From Melocanna baccifera (lineage: Eukaryota > Streptophyta > Magnoliopsida > Poales > Poaceae): a DNA stretch of 64,000 nt. Shown here piece by piece: positions 1 through 12,504 of the stretch. How positions within the stretch are numbered: the stretch's first letter is position 1; the number at the start of each line of letters is the position of its first letter. The stretch spans positions 4,650,001-4,714,000 of the forward strand of contig CM070681.1 in the NCBI GenBank assembly GCA_036346265.1, given 5' to 3'. A program made the position numbers and the translations under genes. The notes below the pieces were generated by a model. The model was not told the DNA's origin, did no database searches, and saw nothing but the letters and a program-made list of their open reading frames with translations.

Positions 1-893
1 GCCCATATCTGTGAGTACTGTGTGGTTCAGATTCAAACAAGGAAACAACAGATCGACATGTCATATCGACATATCCCATGCACATATGGGCACGCATGCG
101 ACGCTTCATATATGCCAAGGAGCGAGACATGCACGCACGTACGGTTCTTGCAGGATGTGCGTGCATGCTCCTATATATATACTATATAATATGAACCAGG
201 GAGCACGTAGTATATATCCTTCTTTACTCGTACCAGAAAGGCTTGATGGCCGATCGATCTGTCCAGTCAACTATTTACGGGCGATCGATCGATGCGTGCG
301 GCATGCGAGCCGAGGCCGGCCGGCCGGGTCCAAAACGACATGACATTTGTTGTACACATACACATCAATTGCGAACAAGGTTTGGCGGGGTACGTATTCA
401 AAACGGGGCGTCCCCACGTATTTGTGCAGCACTGTGGATGGATGGGAAAAGGTATTAACTCATGTCGGGAAGAAAGCTAGATCCCATGCATGCATGCATG
501 TGTATGCACCAGTTTTGGACCGAGCCAACCAGCTAGCTAGCTAGCACGTGTCAACATATACACATATATATGTCCATAGCATGTCACTCTCTGTGTGTGT
601 GTGTGTATAGAGGGCAACAAGAGATGGATATGCATAGCCAACATTTGCTTCAACTCACACATGAATGTGTTGCTTGCATGTGCAATGGGAGTGTGTTGTT
701 TTAGGATGGATAGCAATGAGGAAACAGATGCTATGAGGAACAGAGGCAGTAAATGTATTTTTCTTGCAGGGAGACAAAAGTATGCACCATGCCAGATCCA
801 ACATATGCCCTTCTCATGCAAGCAAGGAGCCAGCACTTGTTCTCCTACTTTTCTCTTCAGATTCTCATCATAGCCAGACGTGCACTATTCTGC

Positions 894-942
<49 letters not shown>

Positions 943-1446
943 CTTGAGGTCACATCTAGTGCACTTCCTCTAAAACAGTTGCAAGCTAAGCTTTCCTCAC
1001 TCCCCAGCTTTCTGTCACACCTTGAAGTATATGTCTTTATATGCTCCTTTCATCCATATCCTCTTCTCCAAGCACATATAATATAAAGTTCTGTTAAAAC
1101 ATCTAGATCATCTTGAACAAAATAACACATCAGAAAGAAGAAAAACGAAGAACAATCACAGTTACTAAAAGAGAGCGAAAGAGAAAGAAAAAAACACCTC
1201 TTCTTTTCCTTTTCTTGCTCGTCACCATCTTTAAGGTTATTATTAGCTAGCTAGATAGAGATCAAATGTGTTGTTTGCATTTGCATATGCATATGCATAG
1301 ATGCATGCCAGGTTTCAAGGTAATTAATGTCATAAACCTCTCTGCCCTTGCTCAAATGAGCTCCCTGCAGAAGTAGTAATAGCAGCAGTTGTAGGAGCTC
1401 CAGCATGAATGGATCCAAATCCTTGGCTATTGCCTTCTTGTCAAGC
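1..1446. other. Intergenic, 3' flank of the WRKY gene
   Basis: No supportable gene. The stretch is rich in short TATA and CATG-type palindromes and holds a GA microsatellite (annotated separately). The reading frames here are short, low-complexity and not shared with any family I recognise. The part nearest 1446 should contain the 3' untranslated region of the minus-strand WRKY gene. Confidence 0.6.
896..938. repeat. (GA)n microsatellite
   Basis: About 21 uninterrupted GA units, read directly. Such tracts are common in grass intergenic DNA and are often length-polymorphic. Confidence 0.95.
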
Positions 1447-4400
1447 TCACCACCTGTTGTCAAGCTCACCATCTGGCCTGCTCTCCATGTACTCCTTCGA
1501 GAAGATTAGGCTCATGGGGTCTGACTCCAACTCGGCGAGGTCTGCGAAGAAGTCGTCTTGGTGGCCGGCCTCCGGTATCATCGGCTTGTAGCTCTGGCTG
1601 AACATCTGCTGCATGAGATCACTGTGATAATCTTCTGTGACTGAGGTATCATCTACGCCTTTCTCCATTTCTGACCCTACCAGTGCCTCCTCTTTCACAG
1701 CCATCGGAAGAGCGTTACTGGTGCTTGTGGTGGCCGTGGTGGTCGTGCTTGTCGTCGCAGTGGTGGTGGCCGTAGCGGCGGCGGCGGCTTGATCCTTTGT
1801 TTCTGCTTTAACAGTTGGCCTCTGCTGGTTGTGTGAGGAGTTTTTCTTGGAAGCTTCTGCTGCCGAGCTGTTGCTGCTGTTCTTGGCATGGTGAGACCGC
1901 GTAGAGCCGGCGAGCGCGTTGCGCTGCGTCGGCCACGGGTGGTTGTGCTCCGACGTGTAGGTGATGACCAGCATGTTCGGGTCGGTCCGGCTGCGCTCGA
2001 CTTGCTTCCGTGCCGAGCATCCTTTCGAGCTGCTGCATCTATAGTACCCTCTGAACATGGTACAAAACTTTATTAGAAATTAATTGTAATAGCTCTATAA
2101 AAAAGTGCATTGTTACTTTCATATTTCAGAGTTTTAGACACTACTCTATTTATCCAAGATCATAGATTCTACTTAGTAAATTATTTCTGATATGTACTAC
2201 CCCTAGTCACGTACACAAAAATCACCATGGGAAGCATGCACGTCTTTGGAAATTGTATCATTTTAAAATTTAGGTTGGCCAAGTAGAAAGAACATTACTA
2301 GATCAAGCATAAAAATAGTTCCATAAGGTTATATTTTTTTAAAAAAATTACAAGTATGTTGGGATAAAAACTAAATAATAAACTTGCATCTTAGAGACCA
2401 TGAAAAGTCAAAAAAATGTAAGAACATGTAACCAGAGAAAATATTAATTAAAGGAATAGATCTATATATAACACATGACGTCAACCCAAGCTAGTTTGGC
2501 TTATTTCGAACTTTTTCTAACAGAAGAACTTAGTTTCAATCTGTGTTGGTGAACTATGTCTGACAAAACAAATCGTAAACGTGTGCATGTAATCACACTG
2601 AATAAGAACCTTTAAATTACGGCTACGGTTAAGGCAGCAAAAAATGGAACGTTGGTCCAAGTCCAAATCAAAGGTTACTAATTCCATGGTTATCTTATAT
2701 TTAGCTTGGAAGAATGGAAAATGAATTAACTTCGCAAATAGAAACAACATCTGGCAAGGTAGGTTTTAATTTCTTTTCTTCGTAGAATTTTTACATGGGG
2801 CAAAATAAATTGCATACAAAGCCCGAAGCAACAATACAATTAATGGTGTATGAAGCAAAACTCCATATAACTAATTAGCTTTGCTTGGTTTATTCGTTCA
2901 GCTCATACATCTTCTAATGCATCAACGTTATACTTTTTGAAGGAAGGCAGTATGAGAGAGGGCCTACTGAAATGCATTCAACATTGTTTGAACTGTGTTA
3001 TCGTGGATGTCAAAAAATTCCTTTGCGCAGTTGAAAGGATAAAGTAATAAATACAACTCAGAGAAAAAGAAAACATGAAAGAGTTCAATGGAGTAGTTTC
3101 TCCACTTGCCAATTGCAATATTGATGTACTACTATATCAGCTAGCTTATCATGTGCTTCTGGAACTAACCAGATAGAACAATACTAGAAAAAAGAGGAAT
3201 CCATGTGTCTTTCCTGATTGAGGAGAGGAATCTATGGGAGTTTGAGCATGTTCTTATTGTGATTACATGGTCACCGCAATTATTACAGCACACATATCCA
3301 GATGCATATATGCACGGACCAGAAGAGAGAGAGAGAGATATGTAACCATATAGTAGTATATGTAAGTGCAGAGAGAAATGAATGTGATTAGTGCAGTCAC
3401 ATATACCTTGGGTAGGGGGAGCCTTTGATAGGCTTCTGGCCATACTTCCTCCAAGCCCAGAGATCAGAAGGAACAACCTCCCCACTGGTCCTTCCTCCTG
3501 CTGCTGCTGCAGGTGCTGGGATGCACACCACCTTCCTTGCCTGGTTCTTCCTGCATCAAACACAAAACCATTACCTCAAGCAATCCACACAAAATTAAGG
3601 ACCACTCATCAGATGCTTGATCATTCTGAAGTCTGAACAAGTACTGTTCTTGACCACCTCAAAACATCATGTGAAAACTGAAAACTAGGGTTTGAAAGAC
3701 AAACTAAGCTGATGAAATAGGTCTAGTTGTGGTATATGTAGTGCTTATACGCAATCCTATACAAACATTTTTTTCTAACTCTGAAGATTCGCCCTCTAGC
3801 TAGGTAGTTAATTTCTATCTGCAGAAACCTTTGATCTTGCTGGTTTTGTCACAACTCAAAACCTTCGATCGATCCTTAAATTCTTGGGAGGTGCAGAATG
3901 AGAATAACTAGGGTGGTAGCAGGAAAAGGAACTCGCAAAGTTTCCCTAAATTAGGAATCTTGAACTGTTCCTCCAGCACGAGAAACTCCATATGCTTAAT
4001 TACGTATGTCGAGAGGAAGAAATTAATGAAGAGTCGATTCAATGCACTGATCAAGAATTGTGTAGATCTGAGACAGCTAGAGATCGGTGCCGAACCTGCG
4101 CTTGATCCCGCCGGTACGCGGCGAAGACATCTGCAGCCCGGCGACGGCGTCGAACGCGCACGGCCCAACCGCCTGCCCGGCCATCGGCACACCGAGCTTC
4201 ACCGTGTCACCGCCCATCAGCGGGTACGGCCGTATCGCTCTCGGCGACAACGGCGACACGCCTGGCATCTGCATCCCCCTAGGCAGGATAGGCTTCCGCA
4301 TGTCCAACACCCCACCAACAAAAACAGTTCCGCCGCCGTCTCTTCCTCCTCCCCCGACGCCGCTACCGACAGCAACGTCGACGAAGCCAACCTTCACCAT

Positions 4401-4706
4401 GCCGACATCCATTGCGTCCGGGACGGCGTCAAAGAAGTCGGCAGCGCCGCCAGAGGAGGGGTAGTCGCTGCTGAAGGGGTCCGGGAGGCCAGAGAAAGGG
4501 TCCCCGAAGGCGTCGCCGCTCGGCCCGGCGCCGTCTGACGACGACTGGGGTGGCAGGAAGAGGACTGGCTCGGCTGGGAGCTGCCACTCGGTGGCCGTTG
4601 ATGGGAGATCGGCGGCGCCAACCGGAATAGCGCCGCCAGCTCGGACGATGTCGGTGAGGTCTCCGGTCTGGTCGCCCTCCATCCTTTGCAAGAAGTAGTC
4701 ACACAT
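1447..4706 (-). CDS. WRKY transcription factor, group IIe (3 exons)
   Basis: Nuclear DNA-binding regulator that recognises W-box (TTGAC) promoter elements. I place the exons (minus strand) at 4706-4096, 3550-3407 and 2050-1447, all with GT-AG junctions. They join to 1359 nt, 452 residues. The WRKYGQK heptapeptide (about residues 237-243) ends exon 2. Exon 3 opens with GYYRCSS, and the zinc ligands read C-X5-C-X23-H-X-H (about C257, C263, H287, H289), the group II pattern. The second intron splits the Arg codon just before GYYR, the 'R-type' position typical of this group. The start is the first ATG of the open frame (MCDYFLQR), and an internal Met lies 8 residues later. The N-terminal half is Gly/Pro/acid-rich; the tail has Ala/Thr runs and an acidic stretch that could activate transcription. 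From memory it resembles rice WRKY66 and Arabidopsis WRKY14/35; I give no symbol because that was not checked. Confidence 0.93.
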
Positions 4707-5236
4707 GACTACCCCCCCCCCTCTCGTACGTAGTTATGTACTACCAAGCTAAGAGATAGCTTAGCTCTTGCTAGGTAGTTGCTTCTTCTTGGAAATTCAT
4801 AAGGAACTCAAGAAGGCCAACTAATTTAGAGCTAAGGAAGATGGACACCTGAAGAGGCGTTCCAGTAAGGGTTTCTTGGAGGTGGCTAGCTTGGCCTATT
4901 TAGCTCGATTTGAGCTTGTTTGTTTTTGCGTGATAGAAAAGTGTAGAGAGAGGAAGCAGATGATATGAGAGAGAAGGCTGTGCAAACTGCCTGTTTTTCT
5001 TTACATGGAGAGAGAGGGAAGGGATGGTGGTGTGGTATGTTGTGGGCCGGCTCCCAATCGGACAAAAGAGGGAGGAGAGAGGAGAGTGATAGTGATAGTG
5101 TTCTTTTCTAACAAAAAAAGATGGAGGATATCATGGTGATGATGGGCGGTCGCTGACTTCTTTTTCCTTTAGATGCAAAGTGGTCGCCATACGCAAAACA
5201 GCACGGGGACGTGGTAAAAAAAATTAACGGCGCTGC
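4707..5236. other. Upstream region of the WRKY gene
   Basis: Non-coding DNA immediately 5' of the minus-strand WRKY start. It has GA/CT-rich blocks (about 4940-5100) and a C-run next to the start codon (4711-4721). I see no convincing TATA box. Promoter and 5' leader are expected here by position only. Confidence 0.4.
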
Positions 5237-5414
5237 ATGGTAAAATTGGGTCAGGAGTTCCGGACACTCGCCGTAACGTTGCCGTCTTGGCGAGAGGCCA
5301 CACAGAGGTGATTAGATCATCATGTACCATATGCCTTGCACTCTTGGTCTTGCTGGCCTCTAGCCAAGGCAACGGTACGACGTGCCTCCTCAACTGCTGA
5401 CCCAATTTTACCAT
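5237..5414. repeat. 178-bp foldback (miRNA-like hairpin or MITE remnant)
   Basis: Two arms, 5237-5299 and 5355-5414, are reverse complements over about 60 bases. The outer 17-18 bases (ATGGTAAAATTGGGTCAG) match perfectly. The inner part pairs through GTTGCC, TTGGC and GAGAGGCC with bulges. The loop is about 55 nt. The geometry fits a plant MIRNA precursor or a small inverted-repeat element. No known miRNA was recognised. It lies about 530 bp upstream of the WRKY start. Confidence 0.6.
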
Positions 5415-5939
5415 ATGGGCGGAGCCAGCAATCGGGCGATCCTGGATGGGGCACCCCCCCTTCCCCGCTTTTGTCATGACCGCACTGGAGCTCTACCCTA
5501 AGAGAAATAAGATAGGTGACCTGACGTCTGGCGAGATAGATCGCCGTCTCGCTTCTTGAGCTGTTGGCGGCATCAGGAGCAGAGGAGCCTACTGGCACAG
5601 TCCACCAAGACCCAAGACACAATGCCCACACTAATTAATCTCTCCCACCGGCACAAACCAGTCACCAAACCCTAGCCCATGTTTGGAGGCGATGCGTGAG
5701 TGCACAACTACGTAGTGGCATCGGCAACTATGAGCCGGCGCTCAGTGAGGGGTGGTTAGCTAGCAGAGAGGGACAGCGCGTGGCAGCTCGCGGGGTTGCA
5801 CGACACAGTAATAAGCCGGCAGCAAGCAGGCCAAGGAGCAGAGGCGGCAGTGGGCAATGACTGGCCGTCAAGAGGTGAGTGCTGAGGTGGGTCGAGGCCA
5901 TAGGGGGTGCAGTGTCACTGTAGCTAGAGGAGCACCTTC
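5415..5939. other. Intergenic, no feature recognised
   Basis: Moderately GC-rich DNA with short open frames on both strands, none matching a family I recognise. Confidence 0.4.
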
Positions 5940-6060
5940 TACTACTACAGAAAAAGTCATACTGGACGTTTTATCATAGATGATTGTACAGAATCCATCA
6001 GTGTTAAGCTACAGCGTAATTATCTCAGACGGTTTTACTAGCGTGATCGTCTATGTTACA
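5940..6060 (+). mobile_element. Degraded CACTA transposon terminus (left end)
   Basis: The sequence begins TACTACTACAGAAAAAGT, one substitution away from a CACTA-type end. It continues with subterminal motifs (AGATGATT, TCAGACGGTTTT) that line up in the same order with the better preserved CACTA end at 63253. No matching right end was found nearby, so this is a remnant. Confidence 0.55.
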
Positions 6061-6929
6061 ACTAATGGTAAGAATCGCTTGTGATGACCTACTTATTACA
6101 CTTAGATTTTTTTTAACACACCTACACGACTTCTCAGCTCTCCCTTCTCCACCTCTGACGCCATCGCCACTACACCTCCATTGCGCCTTTGCCAAATCCC
6201 ACCGCCCAGTTCATCCTCCTCTTCACCACCAGCCCCCCAGCTATTTCCCTCCAGCGTGCCGCCGCTCGCCCCACCAAGAGCCACCCTCTTCCCTCCTCGG
6301 CTCCGATTAGCCGCCACCAAGTGGATCATCCTCGGCCTCTTCTTCCTATACGATGAACACCATCTCTACCGGCCTCGGTCTCATCTTCTTTCTCATGGCT
6401 TTATTTTAAATGTTGGCTTCTTTCTTCAGTGGTGTATGAGATATCCTAATTTGTGCAATTGTATCAAGTCACAAGCGCATGTTTGTTAGGTTTAGGTAGA
6501 CACTAACATCTACTGATATATTTTTTTTCTGAGCTTAGTTTGGTAGGTAAAACATTAGTTGATCATTGAGATGCATGGCATTGTATGTTCAGATCAATGT
6601 AAATCTCATATTGGCATGGTATTTGAGATTTACTTCATTTCAGCAAAGCATCCTTACCATAGTATCTTTGTGTGCCAATTTGTGATACTTTGGATAAATT
6701 GTTGAAGCAGTATATAGAGTTGCTATGAATTGATTTACATTTATCTAGGTATCATTGTTTTAGTTCTTAGCCCATAGTTTAAGGCACCATAATTATACAT
6801 ATCATTTTAACTGAAGGCATATGATAAATCGATAATGATTAACTTGATAATGCAAGAGAGATACAAGTGGAAAATAATCGTTCACTCTAGGTTTCCAAAC
6901 AAGCATGATGGTAAGACTATACCTGTAAT
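6061..6929. other. Intergenic / possible transposon interior, nothing coding
   Basis: A C/T-rich, proline-coding-like stretch (6110-6330) is followed by AT-rich DNA. No domain was recognised. It may be the interior of the flanking CACTA remnants. Confidence 0.3.
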
Positions 6930-7220
6930 GTGTTAGTCCATATTAATGTTGGCAATTCTTCTATCTGTCAGCAATGGTGTATCTATCGAAAAAACTTTGT
7001 CCATATCGACAAAGGTTTTATCAGTCGGCAGAGCTATAGGTTACGACGCCTAATTATCTATTGGCAAAGGTTTTTCTGTCGACAAAAGAGTTTCCCCGAC
7101 CCTGGTTATCGCGACCGATGGCTATCTGTTGTCAAAGGCTTTACCGACAGATGAGCGTCGGATAGTGGGTGTATTGCCGACTAATATGAGGGTAGGCAAA
7201 AGTGTCCTATGGTGTAGTGG
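6930..7220 (-). mobile_element. CACTA-like transposon terminus of a second family (right end)
   Basis: The stretch ends ...GGTGTAGTG; its reverse complement begins CACTACACCATAGGACAC, a typical CACTA end. The interior carries repeated short motifs of the type CGACAAAGGTTTT and TTGTCAAAGGCTTTACCGAC, in keeping with CACTA subterminal repeats. These differ from the CAGACGGTTT motif at 5940 and 63253, so it is a different family. The other end was not located. Confidence 0.5.
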
Positions 7221-8039
7221 AAATAGGTTCAAATAGGATGCATTGATCACACTACGCTGTAAAAGAGTTACTTTTTAGATATTATGGATATACTTAATTT
7301 ATTGGTATATGGTTTTTTATTTCCCAAGTACTTCTGATTTAAGTCCATGTAGGAATACACTCACTGAATAAATTACCTTCCTTTTTATAACGCAATATTT
7401 CTGCTTGTATGTTAAAAAAATTAATACAGTCATAATTCAACCAAAGTTATCAACTAAAATAACCAACGATTGGTCCACTCAAATAATTCGCTTTCATTTT
7501 CACAATAACTGCTGAGTCTATATTCTATATTCACACAAAAGAAATTAGGGAAATGGTTTTGATTGAGGCTCTTCGATCCAGCCATTCTGTATACCACGTT
7601 TGTCCGCACAGAAAATCCAGAGGCCAGGATTGAAGGCGTCTTTGGTGAAAAGGACATGCTTACCATCGATAAATTAAGTTCGATGTTATCTCTTTCCGCA
7701 ATATTAAATGTGGAGCCCTACTCTGCTCGCAAACGTGCGCGCCTTCGTCGTCCTCACGTCAGTCGCGTACCTCGGCTCGAATGCCCACTCGAAAAAAAAA
7801 CAGTGCAACGAAGATGCTTTCTTTTCGGCCACGCATTATGATTTTGTCTAACATAATATTTATCCGAACAAACCAAATATGATAAATCATATAAAAATAA
7901 TTATTCTAGTAAACCATTTTAAAATAACAATGAAGAAACCGTACGATTTATTTATTTAAGAAAAGATATAAAGTATAAACTAAAAAGAACTCATCTTACA
8001 AACAAAAAACACCTATAATTAAATAGAGAAGTACTACGG
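7221..8039. other. Intergenic, nothing recognised
   Basis: AT-rich DNA without a plausible gene or clear repeat structure. Confidence 0.5.
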
Positions 8040-8605
8040 CACGTTATGTCATCATATGTCTCTTGATGGCATATCTCTCTTATGCCCCTCCCCTCTCTCT
8101 CTCTTCTCTCAAAGCATCGGCGCTCCTCTCCCATCCCCCTCTCTTATGCTTCTCCAGAGCAGCTCCGCGCGCTTCCTTCGCTCTCGCTCCATCCCCCACC
8201 ACCTGTGGCCAACGGTGCCGTCGCCGCCTCGCCACATAGCCCCCTGACCCCTCCCCGCCGCGCCGCACCGCCCAACCTAACTGCCATAGCCGCCGCTACC
8301 ACCACCCTCCAGCTCTACCCACTGCCCTCCTACCCTACCCATCACCCCCACCGTCGCCCACCACCGGGCCACCACCTCCCCTCGATCTCCTTCTATGCCC
8401 GGGGAAGGGTGAACCAAGCGGGAAAGCTAGATCCAGCCGCGAAGGAGAGTGAGAGGATGATGTCGGCGAAGACAGAGCGGCGAACGGGAGTGAGAGGGAA
8501 GGAGCGGCGGGAAAGGGAGGGAGCGGCGACACTTCGGGAGTGAGGAGCATGAGAGAGAGAGAGGAGATGGTATACCGTCAAACGATATACCATTCGTTAG
8601 TTTTT
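8040..8605. other. GC-rich low-complexity block with weak inverted ends
   Basis: About 460 bases of C-rich then G-rich sequence are open in several frames on both strands because of composition (Pro/Ser/Arg-rich). The flanks TTGATGGCATATC (about 8063) and, inverted, TTGACGGTATACC (about 8580) differ mainly by transitions and may be decayed terminal inverted repeats of a transposon. No protein domain was seen, and I do not call a gene. Confidence 0.35.
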
Positions 8606-8957
8606 CTCAATTAAATGAGAGTTTGTACTTACTGAGATCTTTTTTGAAACTACAGCTTGATCGATCGATTAATGTATGATCATCAAATGGCCTAAAATAT
8701 ATATACTCTCCGTATATGGTCCAGCAGGCAAGACTAGTACACTGTATAAACGGTGCTTAGGTAGCTATATATATAGTGATAGTTTGATCTAGACAAATAC
8801 CGGATTAATGAACAAGTGGCAATGGTACTGTAGTTTATCTCCTGTGCACAAGCATATATGTGATCCCGGCTGATGAGGATATAACAATTTTATATTTATT
8901 ATATCATCATATTCTCCGAATATACCACTTAACAATAAGGGAGAATTTTCGTAAAGT

Positions 8958-9087
8958 AGTCATAAGTTATGCTATGACTATCTAGTTGTAAGTTCTGCTA
9001 CGACTACATAGTTGTAGGTTCTGCTATGACTAACTAGTCGTAAGATTTGCTACGACTATCTCATTGTAAGTTATGCTATCACTCCCT
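8958..9087. repeat. 26-bp minisatellite, 5 units, each able to form a hairpin
   Basis: Five head-to-tail 26-bp units start at 8958, 8984, 9010, 9036 and 9062. Each has the form AGTYRTA-N8-TAYRACT. Unit 1 has arms AGTCATA/TATGACT and unit 4 has AGTCGTA/TACGACT, so both arms changed together. Unit 5 is the most decayed. Confidence 0.85.
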
Positions 9088-11828
9088 AATCATTCTCTTA
9101 TATTCGGCTAACTTACTTTCACAACGAGTTTGTCTGATAAAGTAGTTAGCACATGCATTTATGCTTCATAACCGCACACAATTTTGCCCACATCTCTCTG
9201 ATAATAACCATCATTCAACGATTAACTCCCGAAGTGTCAAGACGTCTTCTGTTAAGAAACAACTACCACCACTTCGTTGTCAATATAAAGATTGATGTTG
9301 GAGAAGGATGGGGGTGATCAGTTCTGGAAGGAGTGCTAGATTTTTTCGCATTGTCTACACTTGTATACTTTTCTTCAGTAATAGTAACACAGGACGTAGG
9401 GTTATTATTCTCTCAGAAGAAAGTCCGAACCTATATAAAAATCTATGTGTCTTTACTCTGTATGATGATATGAGGATCTTGAGAGCTTTCCTTTGAATTC
9501 AAAAAATCTATATAAGATCGATATTAAACATCGACATCGGCTTATCTACATGGATCGATCAAAATAATATGAGCAAAATGCATTCATGTGACACTAATTC
9601 ATTTTTTTGGATCAAAGGGACCACATGCATGGATCGAGCTAGTTATAGCCAAGCATGGAGTAGAAGTGATAGTGAGTTCAGAACTAAAAGATCGTTCTTT
9701 TTATTCTTTTGAGAGGAAGATCTTTCTTGCTAGAATGGCCTTGTTCCTACTCTCTTTAATTTGTTTATAGATGCACCCTCATCTTAGTGACATATACTCT
9801 CAATTTCATTTATTTATTTTTAATATGTTTTCTACGGTACAGAGCTAGTTTCTTTTTTAAAAAAAGATTTTCACCGGAGTTGATAGGCTTTTGCAGTTAT
9901 TAGTTCAAAACTTCAAAGAAAAAAATGTAGTGACCAATACAGTGTGGAGTATATAAAACGTATAAATACTGTACGTACACACTCCGGATACGTACAACAA
10001 ATCAGTATTAATTTTTTAGATCAGCGGCTCAGTCATTCACTAGTAGCTAGCCGAAGGCTCAAGCTCAAACGCTGGCTGGCGAGGGCGCAACAAACGCACT
10101 TGGCCAACTGACCTTTGGTCAGTTCTCACAGTAAATCAACATAGATATTTATATATAAAAGGAAAGTTAATGTCTTCTTTCACTCTGACCTCTGGTGAAG
10201 AGTCAAGTCATTTTAGTCCTAGCATCTCTGGTAAAACCGGCAAGTCTCAAGCAGGAATTTATGATTTGACCAGTTTTGACTCCAGCAGTATACACACGCA
10301 CGTAATAGTTGGAGACTCGGGAGTCAAGGCCAAGGACTCGAGCCATTAAACATCGATTCTTAGTAATTTTCTAGTGACAGCCTAGTTAATTTTACAGCAC
10401 TCCTTGTTAGCTATAGTTCATCTTCAGAGTCCCCTTCTTCTCCCTCTAATTAATTTCTCGATCTCTCCCGGAAAGATTCCAAATACAAGGCCGGCCATGT
10501 TGGTCTCACTAATCAATTTGACGGGCTCTTGACTTGCTGTAGCTACTAGTACTTCAATGTGCTACTTGTCCCTCTTTCGTGTTGCAAGACGGATCAAAAG
10601 AACATGTTCCGAGTTGATTACGGACAAGAGCAAGTGAATTGGGATTATCCTTCATTGAGGTTAGCCTGCCGTAAATTGGTAAGATCGATTAACATCCATG
10701 CATGGTTTAACCGTATTTTTTAAGCAAAAAAACAGGTGGCTAATGGAACGGTGGTGCATTAATTAATTAGTTAGTCTAGTGTGTCATAGTCTAATTAATG
10801 TGATCAGCATTAGTTAATGGCTAGCTAGAGAATCTTAGTACCGACAGATATGAGCTCACCAAGGAAAACACTCTATAGTTGTGGACTTGTGGTGGTTAAA
10901 GCTGTGGGATCTTCTTCTTAACAAAAATTATACGCAGCTCCTTCACGCATTCTCCTATATTTTTCTTCCATGCAAAATTATTCAATGCTACATGAGACAA
11001 TCCTCCTCAAGCCGAAATAAAAATAGATCATGTTGCAATACTTAATGTCAATCGTATTCTCCAATTCATCATGCATGTTTCAGAATGAAGTTGCTAGAGC
11101 TAGAGAAAATTCATGCCATAGTTAAATTAATGTCTCCCATATATATAGTTTAATATATAGTTCCACAAATGCTAGCCATACATGGAGAACTTGCAATAAC
11201 AAAACACGTGTTATTAATTAATGAACAAAACAATAAAGACATATAACTTTCCTCTCAGTAAAATGTAATCACAACAACTACAAACAATAGAATCCAAACA
11301 TATGATGTGTAACAGTAGTGCATCACTGAATTTCGTACTTATTATTCGTGCCAGTGCAGAACTACAGTACATGTCATTGTGAAGTTTGTACGAGTACGTC
11401 CAACTCTGTGAGCCCTGTAGTAATGGTCCCTTCTTTTTAGGTTATAAAGCTGTTTTTTGATTTTTCTATAATAACTAATTTTTAAAAGAAGTATTATTTT
11501 CAAGATAAATCTACAAATTAATTGTAGTACACTGTATCGACTTTATTTATGTCGGCTAAAACTATACTTAAGTTTCTTTTACTCTATACACACTCTTTTA
11601 CAAACAGCCTAAAAATTTTAAGCAGTAGCTTTAAACCATAAGCCGCAGCAAAACAGTCCCATTTGGTTGCGCAGGCGGTTCCTTGTCTCTTTGCACGACT
11701 TTGAGGCAGAGATTATAATCTTAACACATGCTACTCCTATCATAATTGTACGACCAGCAAACTTCTTCGATCTCTTTCTGTAGCTATTCTCTACACTTGC
11801 AAACTACTTTTCCTTCTCTTCCCTAGAT

Positions 11829-11916
11829 CTTGTACATGTTCCTTTCCTAGTAGTTTAGCACCTGTTGTCTTTCTTGTACATGTTCCTTTCCTAGTAGTTT
11901 AGCACCTGTTGTCTTA
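11829..11916. repeat. 44-bp tandem duplication
   Basis: The sequence starting CTTGTACATGTTCCTTTCC occurs at 11829 and again, essentially identical, at 11873. The near identity suggests a recent event. Confidence 0.9.
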
Positions 11917-12057
11917 ATACGATTTGTGTAATAATTTTAAGCTGGGTTTCTTCGTGCTGTCAAGCTTCAATTGGGTCACCAGGGATTGCATTGCAACCGC
12001 AGATATGGGATTTCCAAAACTAATGCCCTTACGATCCATACGATGCATTCTACGTAC

Positions 12058-12058
<1 letters not shown>

Positions 12059-12089
<31 letters not shown>
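12059..12089. repeat. (CT)n microsatellite
   Basis: About 15 CT units, read directly. Confidence 0.95.
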
Positions 12090-12091
<2 letters not shown>

Positions 12092-12463
12092 CCCAGTGGA
12101 CTAGTACTACTGCACTAGTAGCGCTATAGATACAGCTGCACTCGAGAGTCTAGGGGGTGGAGATTCATAGACAAGACAAGCTCATTAAGGATGATCACAT
12201 GACACCGAATTAAAACCCAAGGCCTAGATTAAGGCAACGTTGAGCGTCTTTTTGCGCACCATTAATTAAATTGGAGGTACCACCACCACTTGGCCGTGCA
12301 GCTTCTTCAAAGTTCGTTACAATAAGTGACCCAACATTTGTTTTGTCCAACTCCCACGTTCATGCATGTGTTTTAAAATCTACTTCACGTAACCTCACAT
12401 ACACTAGCCATATACCTCACTAGCTAGCTAATTACGCTTGCATGGAAGAAAACAAGCCCTACC

Positions 12464-12467
<4 letters not shown>

Positions 12468-12501
<34 letters not shown>
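12468..12501. repeat. (CT)n microsatellite
   Basis: About 17 CT units, read directly. Confidence 0.95.

Positions 12502-12504
<3 letters not shown>

Noticed and set aside
8082..8543. 153-codon Pro/Ser-rich frame
   Set aside because: Low complexity and open in several frames on both strands, so explained by base composition.
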